The position numbers and the translations under genes are program-made. A DNA stretch of 64,000 bases. It comes from Dastarcus helophoroides (Eukaryota > Arthropoda > Insecta > Coleoptera > Bothrideridae). Positions 37,690-47,900 of the stretch are shown here, piece after piece; positions within the stretch are counted from its first letter, which is position 1; every line of letters begins with the position of its first letter. Location of the stretch: contig CM053333.1 of the NCBI GenBank assembly GCA_028583605.1, positions 14,798,638 through 14,862,637 of the forward strand, in the 5' to 3' direction. The notes below the pieces were generated by a model, which did no database searches, was not told the origin of the DNA, and was given only the letters and a program-made list of their open reading frames with translations.

Positions 37690-38700
37690 CATTTAACAGA
37701 AATGCATAAAATAATAATTTTACAAATGATCGGTTATGGAGATAGAGCAAGATCACAGGCCTAAGACACTCATCTATTTAAAAAAAAGTCTTGATTAACA
37801 GCCTATATCCCAAGGTGTAATTAGTAAAATCGAGAAGCATTTTCACAAACATGGACATGTACGAAAGCTAAAAAAAGAACCCCCCAATGCATTAACTAAT
37901 GATACCAAATTGGAAATAATGAATGAGTTTCAAGAAAATCCACATTCTTCAAGTCGACAAGTAGCTGCAGCACTGAACGTTAGTCATTCCTCGATTATTT
38001 GCGTACTGAAACAAAATAAAATGCATCCTTATAAACTGACACCATGTCAAGAGTTCAGAGAAGAACTCATTTTTGTGACCAAATGATGCAAAAATTAGAT
38101 AATAATGTCATCCAAATAGAAAACATATTGTTTTTTGATGAGTCCACTTTTACTTTTCACGGTCATGTAAATCGTCAAAACTGTCGCTATTTGGCTAGTG
38201 AAAATTCTCACTGGATGAGGGAACTGCATACACAGAACCCTGAAAAAGTTAATGCTTGGGAGGGATTACTGTAGATTGTATCATTGGTCCATTTTTCATT
38301 AATGGAAATTTAAATGGTAATAATTATTTAGCATTGATCCAAAACAACATTGTACTAGCTTTGGTAAACTTATATCCAGCTCAAGAAAATCCACACGTTT
38401 CAGCTAATGTAATATGGTTCCAGCAAGATGGAACACCACCACACTACCAAGTCAATGTTCGGCAATATCTCGATTTTACATTTCCAAATCGATGGATAGG
38501 AAGACGAGGTACGGTAGAAGAGCCACCACGATCACCAGACCTGACGCATCTGGACTTTTTTATGGGGTTATGTGAAAAGTACAGTGTATAAAACCAAACC
38601 CCACGACGTAGCTGACTTACGAGCAAGAATAACGCTTGCGATTGCGTCGGTGACACCAGATATGTTATGTAATGTTAGGAGACATTTTTATTCATGATTA
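37690..38700 (+). pseudogene. DD41D transposase remnant
   Basis: The N-terminus begins near MHKIIILQMIGYGDRARSQA (37700-37762). After a frameshifted patch come ISKIEKHFHKHGHVRKLKKE and DTKLEIMNEFQENPHSSSRQ, then a helix-turn-helix with ALNVSHSSI. The catalytic part has FFDEST (first Asp, 38137), a long frame at 38256-38591 with WFQQDGTPPH (second Asp, 38427) and LTHLDFF (third Asp, 38553). Forty-one residues lie between the second and third Asp. The conserved FPNRWIGRRG and EEPPRSPDL blocks are intact. The end continues after a frameshift as WGYVKSTVYKTKPHDVADLR to about 38698. Frameshifts at about 37770, 38062, 38270 and 38560 make it dead. Confidence 0.82.
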
Positions 38701-38816
38701 GGATACTGCCAAGATGTTGGAGGTGCCCATTTTGAACATCTCCTACATTAATTATGGTTTGCTTTTTATTTTATTAAATGAAAATATCAGATTTATATTT
38801 TGTTGTTGAAAATTGA

Positions 38817-39080
38817 AATTAATTTTTTTACTGTTAATTTTTATAATAAATATGGCAACCATGATATTTTTAAATAGAAAAAGAAAATACTTTTCAAATG
38901 TGGTATAACAAGCCCCTAATTGGTTTAAAAGTTTAGGAGTTGCAACTGTCACTCAAAGAGGGTTGAGGGATGAAATATTTACGGTGGAGGATGTCATTTT
39001 ATAATCTAAAATTGGCGTGTCTCCAGATTTTTCATAAATTTGTAGAATAACTGAGATAGGGAATTTATTCAATTTGACTG
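38817..39080 (-). repeat. Right long terminal inverted repeat
   Basis: Reverse complement of the left repeat with scattered changes and small indels. It ends GACTG at 39080, before TA. Confidence 0.78.
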
Positions 39081-39082
39081 TA

Positions 39083-39659
39083 TATATAGATCCATTTCCT
39101 AGATGTTGGTGTTCCGTCCCCTTTTAGGGGTTCCTCGAACTTTTCAGAATGGGACAAAATTTAAATTTACGCTATACTTTCAATTTTGATCAAGAGATGA
39201 ACCTGTTCATCCTTACCACAATCTACCATAATAAATAACGTTGTTTCTAATTTTGTGTTTCATCGAAATAAGTTCATAAATTGTTAGGTACAAATTTCAA
39301 AAATGGAAAAATTAAAAGGCAACAAAGGATAACCATGAGAGAAATTTGTGGTTGCACTAGCGAAAAAAAAATTAGTTAAGTACGAATCCGAGTAGCGTAG
39401 AGGTTTTGCACAGAACTGCAGTAAGTGTCGGGGCCAGAGACGGATCTCTGTAGAGTTGCCAGGGTCCACGACTTCTTCAAATCCACTGGGCCCCTACTTT
39501 TGGTGCGTTTAGTCTCTGTTTTTTTGAGATCGATCTCTTTGAACTGTGGTTTTCGGAAAATGACAATTCTTGAAGAAAATCGCTCAGATCGGTAAGTTTA
39601 ATTTCTTTGGGGCTTGAACTTTAGTGAAGATCTATTCTCAAAAATTTAATTAATGTCAT
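39083..39659. other. Intergenic DNA, nothing firm
   Basis: No gene recognised. Confidence 0.4.
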
Positions 39660-40390
39660 CGAGAGTTGGTTGGTTTTTTAAAGGAAACCACCTTTTTTTG
39701 TTACATTACATGAAAGCTTAGACCCTTCTGGTTAATTGTGTATGCAACAATGCAATATGTAGGGTGTTGGTAAGGAACATTTTGAAGAAAAATCGAAGAA
39801 ACCGTTGAAAGTGAGAAATTCGAAATTTACGATTTTTTTTTTCAATTTTTCACCAAAATTTTCCAAACATGCTGCACATCAAATTAATCAGAAAGAGATA
39901 AGCTTTACTGCGGAGTAATAAATAAAGGTGATTGTTGTTTAAAAATAACCTTATCCCTTTTCCTCCGCCACAAGTTACATTTTTGAGAATCGATCTCCAG
40001 CAACATTCATGCTTAAAAGAACCAAATTGACTAAAATTTTTCCAATAATTGCTAATTTTCGAATCTAACCAGTGGCGGTGGGCGAGGAATAAAGTTGTTT
40101 TTTTTTAAACAACAACCGCCTTTTTTATTACCTCTCATGGAAGCGTGGGTCTTTGTAATGAATTTGGTGTGCAACATACACGGAAAATTTTGAAGAAAAA
40201 GCAAAAAGCGGTAAATTCCAAATTTCTATGTCAACGGTTTTTTCGATTTTTTTTCCAGATATTGCACACCAAGTTAATCAGGAAGCCCTAAGTTTTCATA
40301 TGGTATAATGAAAAAATAGGGTTACTACTTAAAAAAGTCATCCTTATCCGGTAAAATCCTTAACTGGTAAAAATTTTGAGAATTAAAGTT
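39660..40390. repeat. Two tandem units of about 400 bp, each internally palindromic
   Basis: Unit 1 (about 39680-39960) and unit 2 (about 40100-40365) share ordered blocks: AACCACCTTTTTTTGTTAC / AACCGCCTTTTTTATTACC, then GTATGCAAC / GTGTGCAACAT, ACATTTTGAAGAAAAA / AAATTTTGAAGAAAAA, and CACATCAAATTAATCAG / CACACCAAGTTAATCAG. Within a unit the two halves are inverted copies (TTTGGTGTGCAACAT against ATTGCACACCAAGTTAAT). Confidence 0.65.
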
Positions 40391-40429
40391 CACCGAAGTT
40401 CATGTCCCAAAAAAACAAAATTGAAATAT

Positions 40430-40750
40430 TCGAGCCTACTTCGAAATCGGCATGACTTTTGAGACATAGTGTATATGAAAACATTTCTCGTCTATAATCG
40501 AAATTATACAAAAAAGTGCAAATTTGGAATTATGAGAAAAAAATCGAAAAAAAGAGTTCAGCCTCGAAATTTTGAGAAAAATTCGAAATTTCAACATAGT
40601 AGGAATTTTGAAGATTATAATTTCTAGAAAGCGTGACGGAACTTTTTGGAAGTGAAGTAAAAACAGAAAGTTTGAGAAAAAAGTTTCCAAAAGAAACCTA
40701 TAAGTTATATTTAAAAAAAATTACGAAAATTCAAATTTATCAGCAAAATT
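40430..40750. repeat. Decayed minisatellite, A-rich strand on plus
   Basis: GAAATTTTGAGAAAAATTCG-type units. Confidence 0.65.
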
Positions 40751-40755
40751 TCGAT

Positions 40756-40961
40756 CAGTGGTGTAGATAAAGTCAATACTTGATTTTTGAATCATTTTTT
40801 TTAATAAACAAATATGTTATACAACAACTGAATACGTCACCTATTAAAAAAATACTAATAACAATTAAAGAATTCCTGGATTTTTAAGTTTTCTGGATAA
40901 TTCACTTATGACAGACTTGTGGGGGAGCGATCCCCTTGATTGCTCCTTATCTGCGCTTCTG
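40756..40961. mobile_element. Probable short MITE
   Basis: The left end reads CAGTGGTGTAGATAAAG; the reverse complement of the right end reads CAGAAGCGCAGATAAGG. No target duplication is visible, so the call is tentative. Confidence 0.45.
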
Positions 40962-40999
40962 GCCCTGCTACCCAAAATATGTTTCGTAATCCTTAGTTA

Positions 41000-43870
41000 C
41001 AGTAGTATAAGGCAAGATTTTTTGGTCGAATTTTTGAGAAGAAATAAGTCGAAGGTTTGGGTGTAGCCTTGAATTTAGAAATAATGAATTTTGAAAAAAA
41101 ATTCGATAATTTACAAAAAAAAAAATAATTTCCTTGACATTTTTCGACATTTCTAAATTAAAATGGCAATATTGTCAAAAATTTTCTTCAAAATTTAAAA
41201 AAAGTAAAAATTCCAAATATTTCGATATTATATCTGAAGAACTTGAAAGCTTAGGAGGAAAGTCGTAACTTCGAAAGAAAAATTCATAACATAGAAAACT
41301 TCTGGACGTTTCGAAAAAAAAAATCAGTAAATTTGTCGAGATAAAGGTCGAAATGAAATAATGTCGGTTCCCCCACAAAATTTGCAAACATTCAAAATTG
41401 TGAATTTACAATCAAAATAGAAATTAGAGTGGAGTTGTAATTTTGATAAAAAATAAACCAATATAATGTTGAAATTTTGGAAAAAACTTGATGTTCCCAG
41501 TTTACGCCCGAGTCCAAATTTTGAAAAAAGTGAAATAAATCTGAAAAAATTCGATACCGCGAATTTCAAATGTATAGGATAAGATAATAGAAATTGTAAA
41601 AATTGAAATACAAATCTTGTCCCCTGAAACCAAGAAAGATTTGTATTTCAATTTTTGAAGACAACCAAGGATCAGTCCTTTCCACCAAAACAGAAATTGT
41701 ACCAAAGTTTAAAAAAATACTCCAAATTTATTAAAGAAGCAATTATTGATATTAGCCAGAATTTTTAGAACGAGTGGAAAGATCAAAATTTGAGATTTAT
41801 AAAAAAAACCCTTCACGTAATTATACAATGAAAAATTTTGACATCCGAAATTTTGGAAAAAACTTCATGTTTCCAGTTTAAACTTGAAATCTGAATTCCT
41901 AATTTCAAAAAACGACAGAATTACAAAAAAAGCAAAAATCTGAAATCGTGAATTTACAATCAAAATTTTAGGAGAAAAAAAAAAGAAATTGTATTAAAAT
42001 TGTCGTTTCCAGTTTAAGCTTGAAATTTAAAATCTAGATTTCGAAAAAAATATTTGCATAAATACGAAATCGTGAATTTACAATCAAAATTTTAGGAGAA
42101 AAAATAGAAATGACATTCAAGTTTTCAAAAAAATATTCAAAATTAAAGAAACATTCTTAATATAAGTTACAATTTCTAGAAAAAGTTGAAATTTTGGAAA
42201 CTTGGAGAGTGATAAAAAACTCATAATTTCAATAACAAATTTCCAATTGAAAGGCGAAATTTTATGGGAAAAATATAATTTTTAAAGTCTTCGAAATTAG
42301 CTTCAAAATTTCTAGAAAAAAGTCAAAATATCTGTATAAATTCGAAATCGTGAATTTACAATCAAACAGTTTAGGAGAAAAAGATTAAATTTTTTTCGGA
42401 AATTTCGATTTTTTACTCAAAATTCGCCCTTTTCCGAAATTTCGACTTTTTCTCAAAATTCGTTTATTTTTCACAATTCGATTTTATTCTCAACATTTGG
42501 GTTTTTTTCTCAAAATTTCATGTTTTCTAAGAAATGTTGATTTTTTTCTAAATATTAATTTTTTTCTTCGAAATTTCAACCCTTTTTCGAAATTCCTAGC
42601 TTTCTCTTGAAATGATGACTTTAAAATTCGGTTTTTCCTGAAAATTAGGTAATTTTTTCAACATCTTTTATAATCTGGACATTTTAACTTGTTCCTTAAA
42701 AATCGTCTTTTTTTCTAATTGTCGCTCTTTTTATCAAAATTCGTCCTATTATGAGAATTTCGACTTGTTTCTTATCATTTTCGAAATTTCGATTTTTTCT
42801 CAAAATTCGCTTTTTTGAAATTTCGTTTTTATTCTCAAAATTCGATTTCTTTTCAAAATTTTATGTTTTTTAAAAAATGCAGGCTCTTTTCTAAATTTCG
42901 ACTTATTCTAGAAATTTCGATCCTTTTTTCGAAATTTCTAGCTTTTTCTTTAAACATAGGGTCTTTCAAAAATTGATATTTTTCTACAAATTTCGCCATT
43001 TTTCTTAAAATTCATTTCTTTCTCAAAATTTCGACTATTGCAATCCTACTTTCCGTAAATATCAACTTTTTTCTCAGAATTCCTTTTTCTCGAAATTTCG
43101 AAAATATTAATTTTTTTTCTCAAAATTCGTTTTCTCGAAATTTCGACCTTTTCTCAAAATTCGTTTTTTTAATTTTAAAAATTCCACCGTGCTGTGTTAA
43201 AATTTCATGTTTTTAAAATATCGGGGTTTCTCGGAATTTCGTTTTTCAAGAAATTTTTTATTTATTCGAATTTCCAATCAAAAATGTTAGGAGAAAAAAA
43301 ATTACACTGAAGGTTTTTTTTCCAAAAAAAATACCCAGAATTAAAGAAACATTCCTAATATAAATATAAATTTTTTTAGAAAAAGTCGAAATCTTGAAAC
43401 CTTGTAAAAAAAATCCCATAATTTCAATAAAAAATTTTGAAATGCAAGTCGAAATTTTAAGGAAAAAATATAATTTTTAAAGTTTTCGAATTACCCTCGA
43501 AATTTCTAGAAAAAAGTTGAAAATGTAAAATTTAGGAATTACTTTTTTTAGATTTAAAATATAAACTCGAGAGATCAAAGTCGTAATTTCAAAAAATAAC
43601 AATGAACCTTTGTTGAAAAAATCAAAATTCTCAATTTATCTATCGGCAAGCTCCGAATTTGACAAACATTTAAACTTAAGACTTTTTATAATTTCAAGGA
43701 AATTAAAAAAATCTTGATAATTTCTATTTTCGCCACAAAATTCATACTTTTTCTAAACGTTTCGTCTTGAATTTTTCCAGATACTTCAGGTTTAAACTGT
43801 TAACTAATTAGAAACGAATTTCGAGATTTTGATTTGAATATTCGACGTTTATTTCAAAATTCTGACGAGG
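41000..43870. repeat. Minisatellite in three alternating orientation blocks
   Basis: A-rich on plus from 41000 to about 42385, T-rich from about 42390 to 43270, A-rich again to about 43700. The motif GTGAATTTACAATCAAAATTT recurs at 41400, 41950, 42070 and 42350. This shows a longer secondary unit within the A-rich part. Confidence 0.72.
41600..41691. repeat. Deleted Penelope-type palindrome
   Basis: ATTGAAATACAAATCTTGTC and CCCTGAAACCAAGAAAGAT run directly into TTGTATTTCAATTTTTGAAG, then ACAACCAAGGATCAGTCC. It is the palindrome seen at 31861 with its centre, including the ribozyme-like part, deleted. Confidence 0.65.
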
Positions 43871-43959
43871 TCTTCAAGAGAATCACATATTTAAAATTTA
43901 TGAAAAATAAACATAAATAAATCCAAATTTTTGATACGATAAAATACTCAAACTTTTTT

Positions 43960-44920
43960 TCAAATAACAGCACGTGACATCTGACAAATAAATAAGATAT
44001 TTATATAGAACATAAACATAGACATTGAAATAATAGGGGAAAAATGAGCCGCAGATAAGAATTAAGAAGGGAAAAATGTATTAATTCAATTTTTACTTTA
44101 TCTGCTTCATTTTGTTGCTCTTTTATTTCAGTTTTTGTGGTTATATCCCACGAAAAAAAAAATGACTACGTTGTTGAAAAAATGAAAAATGACGAATTCG
44201 TGAAAAAAAAAATAAACAAACAAAAACTCACAAACGTCACTTTATGACATCTGACAAATAAATAGGTTAGGTTTCTTTTTATACGGAACAAATACAAATT
44301 CAAATAATCGAAGAACAAAAATAAGTCACAAACAAAAAATTAATAAACTAATTCGTATCAGTCTCATTTTTGTTTCTCTTTCATTTCATTTTTACGTTTA
44401 TATACTGTGTGAAAAAAACCTAACCTATTTATTTGTCAGATCATTTGACGTTTGTAGATTTTTCAAATATCAATGTCGTATGTCAAGATTTTCTAGTAAT
44501 TTGACAGTTTCCATTTTTTTTTCAACAGTTCGGTTGTTTTTTTCAAATTGGATCGTGAAAAAGTTAGTGAAAAACAAGGAACTATATTATCTCACGGCAA
44601 ATCGTCCTAAGAGAAATTAAAAAAAAAATCTTTGAAATAGATACATATGACTACATGACATGACAAAGAACGTCCGTTCTATAGAACACCAAATTGAAAA
44701 TAAAAACCTAAACAGAGCTAAGTTTAAATTTTATCAGGTAAAGTAACACAAAGATAAAGGTCATTTCGAATTCACCTCATTTTTTTTTATATTATTGTTT
44801 GAATAGATTTAAATTTATCTATGTCTCAGCTTTTGATAATCATTACTTTTGTATTCTATATGAAAACTATGTATTTTTTATCTGTCACGAAGTGACGTTT
44901 CAAACATCTTTTTGAGATCG
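43960..44920. repeat. Cluster of fold-back repeats
   Basis: The arm ACAAACGTCACTTTATGACA followed by TCTGACAAATAAATAGG lies at about 44228-44270, and inverted at about 44425-44460. A second partial copy starts at about 43975, 265 bp upstream in direct orientation. An inverted arm of a third lies near 44875-44910 (ATCTGTCACGAAGTGACG). The cluster lies about 1 kb beyond the 3' end of Rap2l. Confidence 0.65.
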
Positions 44921-45903
44921 TATTAGTCAGAATTGAGTAATGTTTTGCAGAAACTTGTCACTATGATTTTTAGACGATTTACGTTATAACTAATTTAATA
45001 TGTAAACACCGAAAATATTTGGTTGTAAATTCGGGAGCGACCTGCAGCTTTGGTAGTACTTCGGCTTAGTGGAAAATACGAACTCTGGCAAATCAAATCA
45101 GGTAAAATATTGTGCTAAATACACTGATAAAATCAACAATTTGTTGAACAGATTTCAGATAAACAAAATTACTTACTCAGATCATTCGAAGTTGAACGTC
45201 ACACTTTCTCAAATAAAACAATTATTTCCACTTATTTTTTTTATTATAATACGTATATATCACAAATCCTGTTTGGCTCTCAGAACACACACTCTATCGG
45301 CAACATTTTGGATTTATTTAATTACAAAAACATATAGTCTTATATGTTGCTATCACTCATTCTCCAAGCACGCACCACTTTTTTGATTTTTTATAAGTAT
45401 ATATAATATATTACAAAAACACAGATTTCTCCTCCCATAATAAAATGTTTTGACTGGTTACAAATATATACAAATGAGTTGACTTATATAAAGAACCAAG
45501 ATGATATTTCGGCCGGCTTACGTACAAACGCCTTTTAAAAATGCAAAAAATCGTAAAAGTTTCCCAAGATTAGGCCGCCTTGGTTTCAGTACATTCCACG
45601 CATTTATAGTCGCAAATTTTAATCATCAGGCACTATCAATATATAGTTAGTTATAAGATCTTACGGTAGATATGATTCAGTTTTAAAAAACTCTTATTAA
45701 ATAAAATAGTTGACGTTATGTTGACTTTTCTCAGTTGTATAAAAATATAGATATTGTGCGGTTCTAAGTCATTAATTATCATTATATTATCAATGAAAAG
45801 TAGTATGTATGCTAGAAAATCAGATTGAAAATAGTCTTTTTTTCGCCGGAGGACGATCATGACGGTATAGCACAGCACTGTGTCACTGCTAAGCCCACAA
45901 ACA
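44921..45903 (-). other. 3' flank and probable 3' UTR of Rap2l
   Basis: AT-rich sequence downstream of the Rap2l stop codon. TTTATT runs near 45235 and 45312 (AATAAA on minus) could be polyadenylation signals, but I cannot choose. Open frames here have no domain. Confidence 0.35.
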
Positions 45904-46449
45904 TTAGAGCACACTACAGCAGCAATAAGTCTTTTTTTCTTTCTCCGGACTAAAGTTCATCTCCCGCACGATCTCCGCAAACACCTCGTTGACGTTCGTC
46001 CTGTTCTTAGCGCTGGCCTCTATGAAAGGACATCCCCACGATTGGGCTAAACTATTGCCTTCGGCCAAGGACACTTCTCGCTGATGGTCCAAATCCACCT
46101 TGTTGGCCACCAGCAGGATCGGCACCCTCTCCGTTCCTTTCACCCTAGTAATAAGTTCTTTCATGGTCCGAATATCTTGAAACGTTTGGTGGTTGGTCAA
46201 ACTGTACACCACCACGAACCCTTGACCGTTCTTTATATACAAATCGCGCATACTTGCGAATTGCTCGGTACCCGCGGTGTCCAAAATTTCGAGCACACAT
46301 GGCGAGTTGTCTACTTCGATTTCCTTCCGGTAAAAGTCCTCTATCGTCGGGTCGTACTTTTCCATAAAACACCCAGACACGAACTGCACTGTCAATGCAC
46401 TTTTCCCAACCCCACCCGAACCTAACACGACAACTTTAAACTCACGCAT
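45904..46449 (-). CDS. Rap2l: Ras-like small GTPase, Rap2 type
   Basis: Complete 181-residue small GTPase of the Rap2 branch of the Ras family. It is a membrane-bound GDP/GTP switch that signals to kinases of the MINK/TNIK group and to the actin cytoskeleton in other animals. The P-loop GSGGVGKS is at residues 10-17, the effector loop [16 protein letters not shown] at about 32-47, DTAG at 57-60, NKVD at 116-119 and the SAK motif at 146-148. Phe39 in the effector loop is the Rap2 hallmark (Rap1 has Ser). The C-terminus CCCSVL is a CAAX box ending in Leu, so geranylgeranylation is expected, with extra cysteines for palmitoylation. I start at MREFKVVV (46449); an in-frame Met at 46488 would add 13 residues foreign to the family. 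The coding part has no intron and no damage. The gene is divergent from the scramblase gene. Confidence 0.96.
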   Translation of the reverse strand: MREFKVVVLGSGGVGKSALTVQFVSGCFMEKYDPTIEDFYRKEIEVDNSPCVLEILDTAGTEQFASMRDLYIKNGQGFVVVYSLTNHQTFQDIRTMKELITRVKGTERVPILLVANKVDLDHQREVSLAEGNSLAQSWGCPFIEASAKNRTNVNEVFAEIVREMNFSPEKEKKTYCCCSVL

Positions 46450-47851
46450 TGTTCCTCGATTTAACAAATTCCGACAACTCCAACTCAAAAACGAGATTAA
46501 TCGATGTAATTTAGCGATATCGGTGAATAGCCCACCTTCACGAAATTAACTTTATTTAACGCCGAATTGACGGAATCCATCTCACAATTGGTTATACACA
46601 TGTCGCCATCTTGGCGAAGTCATCATGGTGTGCTTTGGCACACAGCACAGATTCACAGCCTAAAGGCCAACTCTAGACTGTTAACAAAAACAGAATAGAG
46701 CGGTCTAGCGCAGTCATGATGCACTGCGCAGAAGCTACACTCTATGAATCATCAAGCAGCCATAGATAATAGCGGCATCTGCCTCTGACCTGACAACTGT
46801 ACGCTCGCTTTGTCCACGTTGAATCCGAACCCCGAGGATAGACAACACTTATTACAGCAGTTTAAATTAAAAACTTAATTATTATACATTTAAATATCTA
46901 ATATACATTTAAATATTCCCGTCTAAGCTCTTATCCTAAATACTCTCTCGGCGCGTCCAAGAGCAGCACGAATTAAATAGAACAACTTTTGTCCTAAAAA
47001 ATACCGATCGATTTTCCAGCTAGCGCTATCTATGACAAAGCGCTCGAACTCAGGAACTTTCGCCGACCTTGCCAACCACCATAATAAAGTAATGTCTGTG
47101 AATTGACGGTCTGACAGCATTGTATGTAAATAAATGTCCTACATTCTTCAGTATTAGTGTAAAATAGTTTAGTGACATTGATAGCGTTTTTTTTACTTAT
47201 TTTTGACCAATTTAGTGAGTAATTATTTCTTGCGCCCGAGGTGGAATCGAACTAGGCGTTTAGTTCCTGATAAACCTAGTGAGTACTTGTGCTATTTTCG
47301 ATTTTCCATTTGGAGAAATTTGGTTTTTTTCTATTTTTAGTGATGCTTGCACAATGTTGTTATGTCATTTTACCTTGTAAACAACACAAACAGTCATTTC
47401 GTATCTAGGTCCACCATTAACGTTTATCACTTTTGCATCAATCTGTTCATTTTGAAACATTTAATATGTAATGTTATCGCATCATCTTATTTTTATTAGT
47501 AATACTTGTGGTTAAATTAAATTGTGATATGGATGACACATCCCATTATATTGCAGAAATAGCCTACTTGTTGATTAACTTGTTAAATATGTGCTGTATT
47601 TTTTTAAACTGTGTTTTATAATAAAAAACTATCCAAAAAAATCGGTTAGGATGGTCAGTCAATAAATTACGAATTCCTTGTTTACGTTTACCTATGTGTG
47701 ATGAATATCAAATGTCAATTTAGAGCAATGGCGTAGTTGAAATACTTTTTAAAAGGTTCATGTAGGATTATTTGTTTTATCACGTGATAAGTTTTGATTT
47801 TTATTTCAAATGATTTTTGCAAGCCTCTAACGCCTAAATATGTCTTCCAGG
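46450..47851. promoter_or_regulatory. Shared 5' region between Rap2l and scramblase
   Basis: About 1.4 kb separates the two start codons of divergent genes. The part from about 46560 to 47130 is visibly richer in G, C and CpG than the rest of the window, as expected of promoters and 5' UTRs. The scramblase coding exon seems to begin at an acceptor (branch-like CTAAC at 47827-47831, AG at 47849-47850). An upstream non-coding exon is therefore likely; GTGAGT at 47215 and GTGAGT at 47281 are candidate donors. The transcription starts cannot be read from sequence alone. Confidence 0.5.
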
Positions 47852-47900
47852 ATGTCTTACCCACCACCTCAAGGTCAGCATGGCCATCCGCCATATAATG
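47852..47900 (+). CDS. scramb1: Scramblase coding exon 1
   Basis: [16 protein letters not shown] plus one base, donor GTAAGT at 47901. The probable acceptor is TCTTCCAG ending at 47850, so the exon proper starts at 47851. Confidence 0.88.

Larger units (their letters stand above)
37154..39080 (+). mobile_element. Tc1/mariner-superfamily element with DD41D triad and long inverted repeats
   Basis: The outer ends lie in TA steps (37152-37153 and 39081-39082). The left begins TAGTGTGG and the reverse complement of the right begins CAGTCAAATTG. The inverted similarity continues inward for about 270 bp on each side, through matched blocks such as ATATCTCAGTTGTTGTAC / CTATCTCAGTTATTCTAC and TTATGAAAAATC. 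Between them is a broken transposase. Length is about 1.93 kb. This is much longer terminal symmetry than usual mariners have. Confidence 0.8.

Noticed and set aside
46084..46425. Plus-strand open frames over Rap2l
   Set aside because: Antisense shadows of a conserved GTPase coding sequence.
47225..47250. GGTGGAATCGAACTAGGC, resembling the T-arm of a tRNA on the minus strand
   Set aside because: No matching stem, anticodon arm or D-arm could be folded around it.
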